From Spartobacteria bacterium (GTDB lineage: Bacteria > Verrucomicrobiota > Verrucomicrobiia > Chthoniobacterales > UBA10450), in NCBI GenBank assembly GCA_003167555.1, contig PMSN01000008.1:1-64000 (forward strand): a stretch of 64,000 bases of DNA, given 5' to 3'. This document shows positions 45,098 to 53,036 of this stretch, piece after piece; positions within the stretch are counted from its first letter, which is position 1; each line of letters begins with the position of its first letter. The translations under genes and the position numbers were made by a program. The notes beneath the pieces were generated by a model, which was given only the letters and a program-made list of their open reading frames with translations, ran no database searches and was not told where the DNA came from.

Positions 45098-45957
45098 GTG
45101 GGCGCGTCCCGGTCTCGGTCCTGGTGCCGATCCGAAACGAAGCCGCGAATCTTCCCCGTTGCCTGGAATCCGTGCGTTGGGCCGATGAGATCATCGTGAT
45201 CGATTCGCAGAGCACGGATGGATCGAGCGCGATCGCCCAGGAACATGGCGCGCAAGTGGTGCAATTCCATTTCAACGGGACCTGGCCGAAGAAAAAGAAT
45301 TGGGCGCTCGAAAACCTGCCGTTCCGAAACGAATGGGTCTTCATTCTCGACGCCGACGAAGAGTTGCCGCCCGCGGCGCAGGATGAGTTTGCCCGCGTGA
45401 TCGCGAACGCCGGTGAGATTGCAGGTTACTGGATCAATCGGCGTTTCATGTTCATGGGGAAATGGCTCCGGCATTCTTATTATCCGAATTGGAACTTGCG
45501 TCTCTTTCGGCATTCGTTAGGCCGCTACGAGAAACTGACCGACGCGAATACCCACAGCGGTGACAATGAAGTGCACGAGCATGTCATCGTGCAGGGACCG
45601 ACCGGGCGGTTGCGCGTCGAGATGGATCATTACGCTTTTCCTTCCGTGGAAGTTTTTGTCGAGAAGCACAACCGCTATTCCAACTGGGAAGCGCGCGTCT
45701 CGGCCGATCGACAGCTCTCCGGCAGCGCCGCGCAGATCAGCAGCGGTCACGTCGAACGGCGCCGGAAACTGAAGCAGCTCTCGCAGCGTTTGCCTTTCCG
45801 GCCGCTCCTGCGCTTCTGCTACATTTACATCTGGCAAAAAGGTTTTCTCGATGGACGCGAGGGTTACTACTTCGCCCGGCTGCACGCGGTGTATGAATTC
45901 CTTTCCGTCGCGAAAACCTACGAGCTGACCCGGACAAGTCCGGCGCCGGAGAAATAG
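45094..45957 (+). CDS. Glycosyltransferase family 2, WaaE/KdtX-like
   Basis: 287 residues from the ATG at 45094 (ATGA overlap). VSVLVPIRNEAANLPRCLESVRWADEIIVIDSQSTDGS is the GT-A opening, FILDADEELPP the DxD-like metal site, and WLRHSYYPNWNLRLFRHSLGRY with VHEHVIVQGPTGRL is the pattern of the beta-1,4-glucosyltransferase WaaE/LgtF group. Cytoplasmic, with a C-terminal region that may contact the membrane (FCYIYIWQKGFLDGREGYYFA). It likely adds a hexose to the EPS unit. Confidence 0.9.
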   Translation: MSGRVPVSVLVPIRNEAANLPRCLESVRWADEIIVIDSQSTDGSSAIAQEHGAQVVQFHFNGTWPKKKNWALENLPFRNEWVFILDADEELPPAAQDEFARVIANAGEIAGYWINRRFMFMGKWLRHSYYPNWNLRLFRHSLGRYEKLTDANTHSGDNEVHEHVIVQGPTGRLRVEMDHYAFPSVEVFVEKHNRYSNWEARVSADRQLSGSAAQISSGHVERRRKLKQLSQRLPFRPLLRFCYIYIWQKGFLDGREGYYFARLHAVYEFLSVAKTYELTRTSPAPEK

Positions 45958-45962
45958 CCGCG

Positions 45963-47186
45963 ATGCGCGCGATCGTCTGGGGAATTAACTACGCGCCGGA
46001 GTTTACCGGCATCGCGCCGCACAATGTCGCGCTCTGCGAATTCCTCCACGCCCGCGGAGTTGACGTCTCGATGGTGACCGCCTTCGCTTACTACCCGTCG
46101 TGGGAAAAACGAGCGGAAGACCGCAGCCATCTTTATCGCACCGACGTGATCAACGACGTGCCAGTGTATCGCTGCTGGCAATTTGTGCCTGCGCGCGTCT
46201 CCGCGTTGAAACGCATTTTCCACGAAGCCAGCTTCGTCTTCATCTCGACGCTGCGTGCGCTCGCGCTGCCGCGCGCCGATGTTTACGTGCTCGTTTCACC
46301 GCCCTTGTTGCTCGGCGTGGCCGGATGGCTCGTCGGAAAAATCAAACGCGCGCCGTTCGTTTTTCATGTCCAGGACATGCAACCCGATGCGGCCGTCGGT
46401 CTCGGAATGTTGAAGGCGAACTGGTTTACCCAGGCTTTGTATGCGCTGGAGGCTTTCGCTTATCGGAAGGCGGCGCGCGTTTCGGGAATCACGCAGGGAA
46501 TGCTGAAAAGTTTCCGCGCGAAAGGCGTCGCTGACGCGAAGCTCATCTATTTCCCAAATGCGATTGCCTTGGGCGACAGCACTCCGCCGCCACAACGCGG
46601 CGAATTTCGGGATCGGCACGGCTTCGCGCGGGCGGAGTTCCTCGCCGTTTACGCTGGAAATCTGGGCATGAAACAAGGACTCGATGTCTTGCTGGAGACC
46701 GCGCCGTTGCTGTGCGATCGGTGCATTCGCATCGTCATCTGCGGGGACGGCGCGCAGCGCGAATCTTTAGTGCGGCGCGTGCGCGAAATGAAGCTGCCGA
46801 ATGTGAGCATGCTTCCTTTGCAAGCGGGCCGCGATTATCGCGCTCTCCTCGTCGATGCGGATCTCTGTTTCATCACGCAGCAGGCCGGCTCCGGTAATTC
46901 CTTTTTTCCGAGCAAGCTGCTTGGCTTGCTCGCGGAAGCGAAACCGGTTGTCACCGTGGCGGCGCCGGAATGCGAGCTGGCCCTCTCGCTCGTGGAAGGA
47001 AAGTTCGGCGTCAACGTGCCGCCGGGCCGTCCGCAGGAGCTGGCTGATTTGCTCGATTCCCTCGTCAACGATCCGGAGCGCCTCGCCGAATACGGCGCGG
47101 CCGGCCGCCATTACGTGCAGCAGTTCGAGAAGAATCGCGTCCTGGAAAAATTCGCCGAAGAATTGGAGTCGTTAGGCAAGGCCTAG
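45963..47186 (+). CDS. Glycosyltransferase family 4, WcaI-like
   Basis: 407 residues, ATG 5 bases after the previous stop. GINYAPEFTGIAPHNVALCEFLHARGVDVSMVTAFAYYP and FVFHVQDMQPDAAVGLGML are close to colanic acid transferase WcaI. LAVYAGNLGMKQGLDVLLETA and FFPSKLLGLLAEAKPVVTV form the donor half. The last 4 bases overlap the convergent initiating phosphotransferase gene, which marks the end of the left transcription unit of the EPS locus. Confidence 0.93.
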   Translation: MRAIVWGINYAPEFTGIAPHNVALCEFLHARGVDVSMVTAFAYYPSWEKRAEDRSHLYRTDVINDVPVYRCWQFVPARVSALKRIFHEASFVFISTLRALALPRADVYVLVSPPLLLGVAGWLVGKIKRAPFVFHVQDMQPDAAVGLGMLKANWFTQALYALEAFAYRKAARVSGITQGMLKSFRAKGVADAKLIYFPNAIALGDSTPPPQRGEFRDRHGFARAEFLAVYAGNLGMKQGLDVLLETAPLLCDRCIRIVICGDGAQRESLVRRVREMKLPNVSMLPLQAGRDYRALLVDADLCFITQQAGSGNSFFPSKLLGLLAEAKPVVTVAAPECELALSLVEGKFGVNVPPGRPQELADLLDSLVNDPERLAEYGAAGRHYVQQFEKNRVLEKFAEELESLGKA

Positions 47187-48592
47187 TACGCCGTCCGCGG
47201 CGGGACGATCAGGTGCGCGAAGGTGCGCAGGATGATTCCGCACTCGAGCGAGAGATTCCAGTTTTCCAGATACTCGATGTCGCAGGCGACGCGCTTCTGG
47301 ATATCGGCGCTGTTGCGCGCTTCGCCGCGGAAGCCGCGCACTTGCGCCAGGCCGGTAATGCCCGGCTTCACGAAAGCGCGCACGTGATAATTCGCCATCA
47401 GCTGGGAGAACTGGTTGTTGTGCTCGATCAGGTGTGGGCGCGGGCCGACGATGCTCATGTCGCCGAGAAGGACATTCCAGAATTGCGGCACTTCATCGAT
47501 GCTCAGTTTGCGGAACCACTTTCCCAGGGGATAAATGCGCGCGTCGCCTTGTTCAGCCTGGCGTGCCTCTTCTTCGTGGTCCGGCCGCATCGTCCGAAAC
47601 TTGTAGATCTTGAAGCGCCGGTTTTGCATGCCGGCCCGCGTCTGCAGATGGAAAAGCGGACCGGGCGATTGGATTCGTTGCGCGATCCAGACAATCGCGG
47701 TGAGGATGGGAAACACGAACAGCATCACGGGCAGCGAAATCGCGATATCGATGGCGCGCTTGAAAAAACGGTTGAGCGGATTTTCCAACGGCTCTTCCCG
47801 CAGGCCAATGAAGCGGAAGCCATCGTCTTCGAAGTGCGTCACGGGATGGCGCAGTTTCTCCTCGAGATCGCTCACAATGAGGAGCCGCACGCCGAGATGA
47901 TCGCACACACTGATGATGTGACGGTTGATCTCGGTGAAGAGCGGGAACTCGAGCATAATGATCTGCGTGATCCCGCGCTCGACGATGATCTTTTCGAGCT
48001 CGTCGGAATTGCCCAGGACCGGAATGCCATCCTCCGTCTTTTCAATTTGCTCGTCGCAAACCAGGCCGACCGTGCGCAATCCGATATCGGCTTTGCGCCG
48101 CAGCCAGGCGCGGAGTTGCGCCGCCTTTGCGGTCGAGCCGACAAGGAGAGTTTTTTCTTCGCGGGAACCGGTGAAGATTCGCCGCGCCAAAAAGGACGGG
48201 AGATAATGATGCGAGAAGAGCAGGGCGACGTAGAGCCACGGCACGAAGTTGAAGAAGAAAATGCGCGAGATGAATGCGTCCTTCGTCGCGATCAAATAAA
48301 GGACGAGGGTGCCGATGCTGGCGAAAGTTTGCCGCAGGCTCAGCCGATGCTGGCGCAACAGTTCGTTCTGGAGGAAATAATTTTTCGATCCGTCCCGGCT
48401 GAGCGACTCGACCGTCATGCCCAGCACGAGCAATCCGCAATACATGCTGTAACGTCGCCAGGTCCATTCCGCGCCGCCGGAGGAATAAAACGTGATCATG
48501 ACCCAGACGCCGAACCAGAAGAGGATCGCCACGAGCACGATCTGGCAAAGCAGGAAAACTCGGTAGAGACCCTGCGTTCGTTGCGTAACCAT
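47183..48592 (-). CDS. Initiating polyprenyl-phosphate glycosylphosphotransferase (WcaJ/WbaP type)
   Basis: 469 residues, ATG. Four N-terminal membrane helices, a Rossmann-like CoA-binding middle domain (TLLVGSTAKAAQLRAWL), a further helix pair (about 275-300), then the catalytic bacterial sugar transferase domain: KRAIDIAISLPVMLF, GPLFHLQTRAGMQNRRFKIYKFRTM, RKLSIDEVPQFWNVLLGDMSIVGPRP and VKPGITGLAQVRGFRGE. It transfers a sugar-1-phosphate to undecaprenyl phosphate, the first step of repeat-unit assembly. It is the only EPS gene on the minus strand, so it has its own promoter in the 149-base divergent gap. Confidence 0.95.
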   Translation of the reverse strand: MVTQRTQGLYRVFLLCQIVLVAILFWFGVWVMITFYSSGGAEWTWRRYSMYCGLLVLGMTVESLSRDGSKNYFLQNELLRQHRLSLRQTFASIGTLVLYLIATKDAFISRIFFFNFVPWLYVALLFSHHYLPSFLARRIFTGSREEKTLLVGSTAKAAQLRAWLRRKADIGLRTVGLVCDEQIEKTEDGIPVLGNSDELEKIIVERGITQIIMLEFPLFTEINRHIISVCDHLGVRLLIVSDLEEKLRHPVTHFEDDGFRFIGLREEPLENPLNRFFKRAIDIAISLPVMLFVFPILTAIVWIAQRIQSPGPLFHLQTRAGMQNRRFKIYKFRTMRPDHEEEARQAEQGDARIYPLGKWFRKLSIDEVPQFWNVLLGDMSIVGPRPHLIEHNNQFSQLMANYHVRAFVKPGITGLAQVRGFRGEARNSADIQKRVACDIEYLENWNLSLECGIILRTFAHLIVPPRTAY

Positions 48593-48741
48593 GATTATTC
48601 GCGAATGCCGAGGCTGAGAGTACGCGATGGCCGTCTGCGTTCAACTCGTGGTAAAACGGGGATGGTCATACGACTCTTCGGGGCAAGAGCGCCGGTTGAC
48701 TTAAATAGCTATTCCCATACCACCACGATGCCCACAGCCTG

Positions 48742-51123
48742 ATGGAACCCACTCCGACAAAGCGCTCCCGAATCCGCGTCAGTTTCACGACCGCTCCCGG
48801 CCGCTGGGGGATGAATATCGCCATCCCGATGCTACCGGTGCTCGCGTGTTTCCTGGGAGGCGCGACCCAGAAATGGAGCGAAGGCATCGTCCTTGCCCTG
48901 CTCGGTCTGATTCTGCTCGTGAATCCGCCACGCTTCACGCTCGGCCCGGCGCTGAACGCGATCTTGTTCGCGCTCCTGGCCTGCACCGCGACCGCGTTTC
49001 TGCCGGCGAAATGGTTTCTCCAGCCGGCCTGGCGTCTCGTCCTGACCAGTGATTTCGACATCGCCCTTCCTGCCACTCTCTCGCCCCAGCCGTGGATCAG
49101 TCTCGGTTGTTTTATCAGTTTCCTGGCCGCGTTGAGCTGGCTCTACTATGTGAGCGCGGTCGATCTCGATCTGCGCGAAGTGCGCTCGCAAATGCGGACG
49201 TTCACCACCTGGGTCGTGCTTCTTGCGGCGCTTTGCCTCGCGTTGCATTACGGCCGCACCGCGCTTCCTTTCTGGCATAACGAGCGCGGGTTCGGGCCAT
49301 TTCCAAACCGCAATCAAACCGCAAATCTTTTCGGCCTCACCGCGATCGTCCTTCTCGCCTGCGGCCAGGACGACATCCGCCACGGCCGGAAGCGCTGGAT
49401 CGTCTGGGTGCTCGGGCTCGCCCTCCTCGTCGCAGCCATCATTCTCAATTTTTCGCGTGCCGGCATTCTCATTCTCGTGGTGGGCAGCGCGCTCTGGCTC
49501 GCGGTCTTCGCCTTGCGCAAAAGCTCGGCCGCGCGGATCGCGCTCGGCATTTCCGCGCTGCTCGTCCTGCTCACCGTCCTGCTCATCTTCGGCGGGCAAA
49601 CCTTCGAGCGTTTCAATCTTCGCTCCGGTGAAATCGGCGGCGTGGCGAGCGATCTGCGCTGGGCGATTTTTCGGGACGCCCTCCAACTCATTCGCGCTTC
49701 GCCCTGGTGCGGCATCGGGCTGGGAAATTTCGACGAAATCTTTGCGATCTTTCGCGACGCATCGCTGACCGCTTCCCGCACGATCCACCCCGAGAGCGAT
49801 TGGTTTTGGTTTTGGGTCGAAGCGGGATGGCCGGCAATACTCCTGACGATCGCCGGTTTCGCGCTCCTCGTCTGGCGCGTGTTTCCTTTGCAGGAAGGAA
49901 CTAACCAGCGCTTTCGTGTCGCGGCGTTGATTGCGGTTTTTCTCTTCGCGTTGCATGGAATCGTGGACGTCTCCGGACATCGCATCGGCACCGGCTTTGC
50001 CGCCATATTTTTCCTCGGCTTGGCGCTGCGGCGTCCCATGGAATTGCGTCGCAGCTTTTTGGTTTCTCTCGTGTTCCGTCTCGTCGGGATCGTGCTTTTG
50101 ATTTCCGGGACCGTCTGGGTTTTCGCGACGCGTTACGACAAACCGCTGCCGGGCGGCGTCGGAGTCGAAAACGAACTCACGCTCGCTTCCGCCGCCAATC
50201 GCCGGCGCAATTTCAGCGAGGCAATCGAACGCACGACGCGCGCGCTCGAATGGGCGCCGGTCAAATGGCAACCGTACTTCCTGCGCGCAATCGCCAAGGT
50301 CGGCGCAAAGCATCCACCGGCCGACGCGCTCGCGGATTTCCGCCGGGCGCGCTTTCTCGAGCCAAACGTCTACGAAATTCCCTACGAAGAAGGGATTGTC
50401 TGGTTCGCCACGGAGCCCAATCTCGCGATCACGGCGTGGCGGGAAGCGTTGCGCCGCGCCGGTCCGCAGAGGAGCGAAGTGTATGGACGGATGCTGGCGC
50501 TGGCCACGCAATACAGTCCGCGGGTGCATCAAAGCCTCGGAGACTTCGCCATGGTGCATCACGATCTGGCGCTTGTATTTCTCGAGCACGCTGGTGGCGC
50601 CCCGTTCATGGCCGCGGTGCACCGCTTTCTCGAACACGATCCCACGCTCCAAACGTTCTCGAGTGACGAGAAGAGGAAGTTCTTCACCTACTGGGCCGAG
50701 CGCGGCGACGCGGCCGAGATGGTGCGCGAAATCGAAACGCATCCTGAGTGGATGAATTATGCCTGGCGCGGCGCGGCCAAATATCACGCGCAACAAAAGG
50801 ATTTCCGGAAAGCCTGCGAAGTGAGCCGCCGTTTCGAAGAGCCGCCGGTCTTGCCCGCGGACACTCAAGGTTCTTCCATCGATCAACTCCGGCAGGCGCT
50901 CCACGCCAGCCCTGACAATTATGGTATCGGTTTTCAGCTCTACCGCGAGCAGATGCGAGCGGGCAAAATCGATGAAGCGCTCGTGACCGTGCGGCATTTC
51001 ACCGAGCAACCAACGTGTCCGCGCTACTTTCATTTTCTTGATGCCGAAGCATGGGCAGCGAAGGAAAATTGGGAGCAGGCCTGGAAAGCGTGGGAAAAAT
51101 ACGAGGCTGCACTGGCGCGATGA
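48742..51123 (+). CDS. O-antigen ligase/polymerase-like protein with C-terminal TPR region
   Basis: 793 residues. The first 450 contain about 12 membrane helices with a Wzy_C-like periplasmic loop (ALHYGRTALPFWHNERGFGPFPNRNQTANLFGL and SPWCGIGLGNFDEIFAIF...HPESDWFWFWVEAGW). The remaining 300 residues are soluble helices with TPR-like pairs (NFSEAIERTTRALEWAPVKWQPYFLRA, MRAGKIDEALVTVRHF, NWEQAWKAWEKYEAAL). Ligases with TPR tails are seen in Gram-negative EPS loci. With the protein at 37428 the locus has two polymerase/ligase candidates, so one may polymerise and the other attach the chain. Ends with ATGA overlap. Confidence 0.87.
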   Translation: MEPTPTKRSRIRVSFTTAPGRWGMNIAIPMLPVLACFLGGATQKWSEGIVLALLGLILLVNPPRFTLGPALNAILFALLACTATAFLPAKWFLQPAWRLVLTSDFDIALPATLSPQPWISLGCFISFLAALSWLYYVSAVDLDLREVRSQMRTFTTWVVLLAALCLALHYGRTALPFWHNERGFGPFPNRNQTANLFGLTAIVLLACGQDDIRHGRKRWIVWVLGLALLVAAIILNFSRAGILILVVGSALWLAVFALRKSSAARIALGISALLVLLTVLLIFGGQTFERFNLRSGEIGGVASDLRWAIFRDALQLIRASPWCGIGLGNFDEIFAIFRDASLTASRTIHPESDWFWFWVEAGWPAILLTIAGFALLVWRVFPLQEGTNQRFRVAALIAVFLFALHGIVDVSGHRIGTGFAAIFFLGLALRRPMELRRSFLVSLVFRLVGIVLLISGTVWVFATRYDKPLPGGVGVENELTLASAANRRRNFSEAIERTTRALEWAPVKWQPYFLRAIAKVGAKHPPADALADFRRARFLEPNVYEIPYEEGIVWFATEPNLAITAWREALRRAGPQRSEVYGRMLALATQYSPRVHQSLGDFAMVHHDLALVFLEHAGGAPFMAAVHRFLEHDPTLQTFSSDEKRKFFTYWAERGDAAEMVREIETHPEWMNYAWRGAAKYHAQQKDFRKACEVSRRFEEPPVLPADTQGSSIDQLRQALHASPDNYGIGFQLYREQMRAGKIDEALVTVRHFTEQPTCPRYFHFLDAEAWAAKENWEQAWKAWEKYEAALAR

Positions 51124-53036
51124 GCCCGCCGACACCCGCGCGAACAGAAATGCCGTCTCCTCAAGGAGCGGCGATTTCCAAATCGCCGTCTTTCCTCGCT
51201 GATGGCGCACATGTGGGCGACGGCCTTCGGCGATTTGGAAATCGCCGCTCCTTGTTCTGGGGCATTCTTGTCGCGATTTTTCTTTGCGCGGGCGTCGATT
51301 GGTTTTCCGCCAGCACCCGGCGTCTTTACGTCGATGAGGATAGCGCGGCGGCGCGGCAGGAAGGCACGGTCTGGCAGCACTTCGGCGTGCGCGGAAATGA
51401 AGTCGTCCCGGAAATCATCAGTCGCGACCGGGCCCGTTTCGTTTTTCCGGTGTCGTTAGGCGCGCCGCACTCGCTCTTGTTTTCGGCGTATCCGGAAGGA
51501 GCGGCGGAGTACCAGATCAGGTGGCGGAGCGACGGGACATCCCGGCAAATCGCGGCCCGCAAAATCACGAACGCTGTTTCGGAAAACATTGCGATTCCGG
51601 CCGGCAAGGGCGAATTGGAATTCGCCGTCGAAGGAAAGATCGCGTGGTTCGATCTCCGGTTGACCCGAAAAATGTTTCGGTGGCCGGCGTATCTCGGCGC
51701 TTTTCTAGCGGTCGCGTTTGCGATGCGAAATCGTCCGGTCTCGCCCGCTGGCCAGAGCAGGATTGGGAACTGGCTCGCGCTGGGCTTGAGCACGCTCCTT
51801 TCGCTTGCGGCCATTGAGGCTGGGCTGCGGTTGAGGTCATTAAAGCTGCCGCCGGCGATTCTGAACGCGCGCCACGATCTTGGTTTGTTCGCGCCCGATC
51901 CGCGCTGGATCGAGTCGCCCCGCTACAAGGAGCGGCTGCGCCCGAATCTGGATACGTATTGCGAATGGAAATTCGGCGACATCGTGCGGATGGGCTTCAT
52001 CCCGCCGGAGCTTTCCGAGGGCCAGGAGCATCGCTACCCTTTTCGGACCGACGCCGAAGGTTTCCGGAATCCCGCCGTGCGCGAACAGATCGATGTCGCC
52101 GCGCTCGGCGATTCGTTTACCGACGCAATGGCGTCGCCGGTGGAAGAAGCGTGGCCGGCGCGGCTCGAGAAAATCACCGGCCGGAAAGTGCAAAACTACG
52201 GGACCTCCGCGTTCGGTCCGCAACAGGAACTCTACGCCCTCCGGGATTACGCCATTCACCATCGCCCCAGCCACGTGATCCTCGCCTTTTTTGCCGGGAA
52301 CGATCTCTTCGACGCGGAGCGCTTCGATCGCTGGGAGCGGGAAGGGGACAAGCCTGGCGAGGAAACGACCGGCTGGCGTTTGGTGAAAAACTTTCGGCGC
52401 TACCAGACGCTCTATCTTTCCACCCTCACGCGCGTCGTGACGCCGCAGAGGAATTCACAAGAGTCTGTAGCGGCGGTCTCTGACCGCCGAACCGGCGAAC
52501 TCCTTCCACGCTTCGATCGCGGCATATTTGAAATCCCAACCGAGGAAAGCGGCCAGCTTCGCTTTGCTCTTATGCCGCCATATCTGCAAAAGCTCGCCAC
52601 GTCACATGACGAGTTCGAGCGGAGCCGCGGATGGGAGCTGACGCGCGCCACGCTGCTGCGAATGAAAGAGACGTGCCATCGAGCCGGGAGCCGATTGAGC
52701 ATCATGTTCGTGCCTTCCAAGGCGGAAGTTTACTGGCCGCTCGTCGAGCACTCGTTAGGCCCGGAGGAATTGCAGCGAGCCATCGATTTCTGCTGCCTCT
52801 ACAATCATATGAAAATACGGCCGGAGGAAATCCAGGCGAACCGCCTCGCCCAAAACGAACTGCTCCGCGATTTCTGCGCGCGGGAAAATATTCCCTTCGT
52901 CGATCTGACGCCGGCCCTTGAGAAAAGCGCCGGCGCTGGACACGCCGTTTATTACGTCGACGATGACCACCTGAATGCCGCCGGGCACGAGATCGCGGCC
53001 CAAGAGATGGCCAGGTTTCTCGCGCGCGAACCGTGA
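51120..53036 (+). CDS. Membrane-anchored SGNH/GDSL-type hydrolase or acyltransferase
   Basis: 638 residues from an ATG overlapping the previous stop; a TTG at 51252 directly at the first membrane helix is a possible alternative. Helices at about 48-65 and two more near 185-240 are followed by the SGNH domain: ALGDSFTDA (block I Ser), NYGTSAFGPQQE (block II Gly), FAGNDLF (block III Asn), and VDDDHLNAAGHEIAA (block V Asp and His). Such proteins beside EPS genes often de- or O-acetylate the polymer. Two repeats are read in frame: a family B palindrome encodes residues of about 16-44 and a small hairpin encodes SVAAVSDRRTG near residue 453. The gene overlaps the next by 4 bases (GTGA). Confidence 0.85.
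   Translation: MSPPTPARTEMPSPQGAAISKSPSFLADGAHVGDGLRRFGNRRSLFWGILVAIFLCAGVDWFSASTRRLYVDEDSAAARQEGTVWQHFGVRGNEVVPEIISRDRARFVFPVSLGAPHSLLFSAYPEGAAEYQIRWRSDGTSRQIAARKITNAVSENIAIPAGKGELEFAVEGKIAWFDLRLTRKMFRWPAYLGAFLAVAFAMRNRPVSPAGQSRIGNWLALGLSTLLSLAAIEAGLRLRSLKLPPAILNARHDLGLFAPDPRWIESPRYKERLRPNLDTYCEWKFGDIVRMGFIPPELSEGQEHRYPFRTDAEGFRNPAVREQIDVAALGDSFTDAMASPVEEAWPARLEKITGRKVQNYGTSAFGPQQELYALRDYAIHHRPSHVILAFFAGNDLFDAERFDRWEREGDKPGEETTGWRLVKNFRRYQTLYLSTLTRVVTPQRNSQESVAAVSDRRTGELLPRFDRGIFEIPTEESGQLRFALMPPYLQKLATSHDEFERSRGWELTRATLLRMKETCHRAGSRLSIMFVPSKAEVYWPLVEHSLGPEELQRAIDFCCLYNHMKIRPEEIQANRLAQNELLRDFCARENIPFVDLTPALEKSAGAGHAVYYVDDDHLNAAGHEIAAQEMARFLAREP
51163..51253. repeat. Palindromic repeat, family B, in the 5' end of the SGNH gene
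   Basis: 91 bases. The ends AAGGAGCGGCGATTTCCAAA and TTTGGAAATCGCCGCTCCTT are exact reverse complements over 25 bases. Translated in frame it gives GAAISKSP at one arm and FGNRRSL at the other. A related copy is at 54832. Confidence 0.95.
52471..52489. repeat. Small palindrome, family C, inside the SGNH gene
   Basis: CGGCGGTC-TCT-GACCGCCG is an 8-bp perfect stem with a 3-base loop. In the SGNH frame it reads AAVSDRR, in a linker between the GND block and the C-terminal half. The flanking CTGTAG and AACCGGCG may belong to the element. Confidence 0.75.

Noticed and set aside
48832-51210. 792-residue open frame antisense to the ligase/TPR gene
   Set aside because: Spans the whole real gene in the complementary frame; no motif, signal or RBS.
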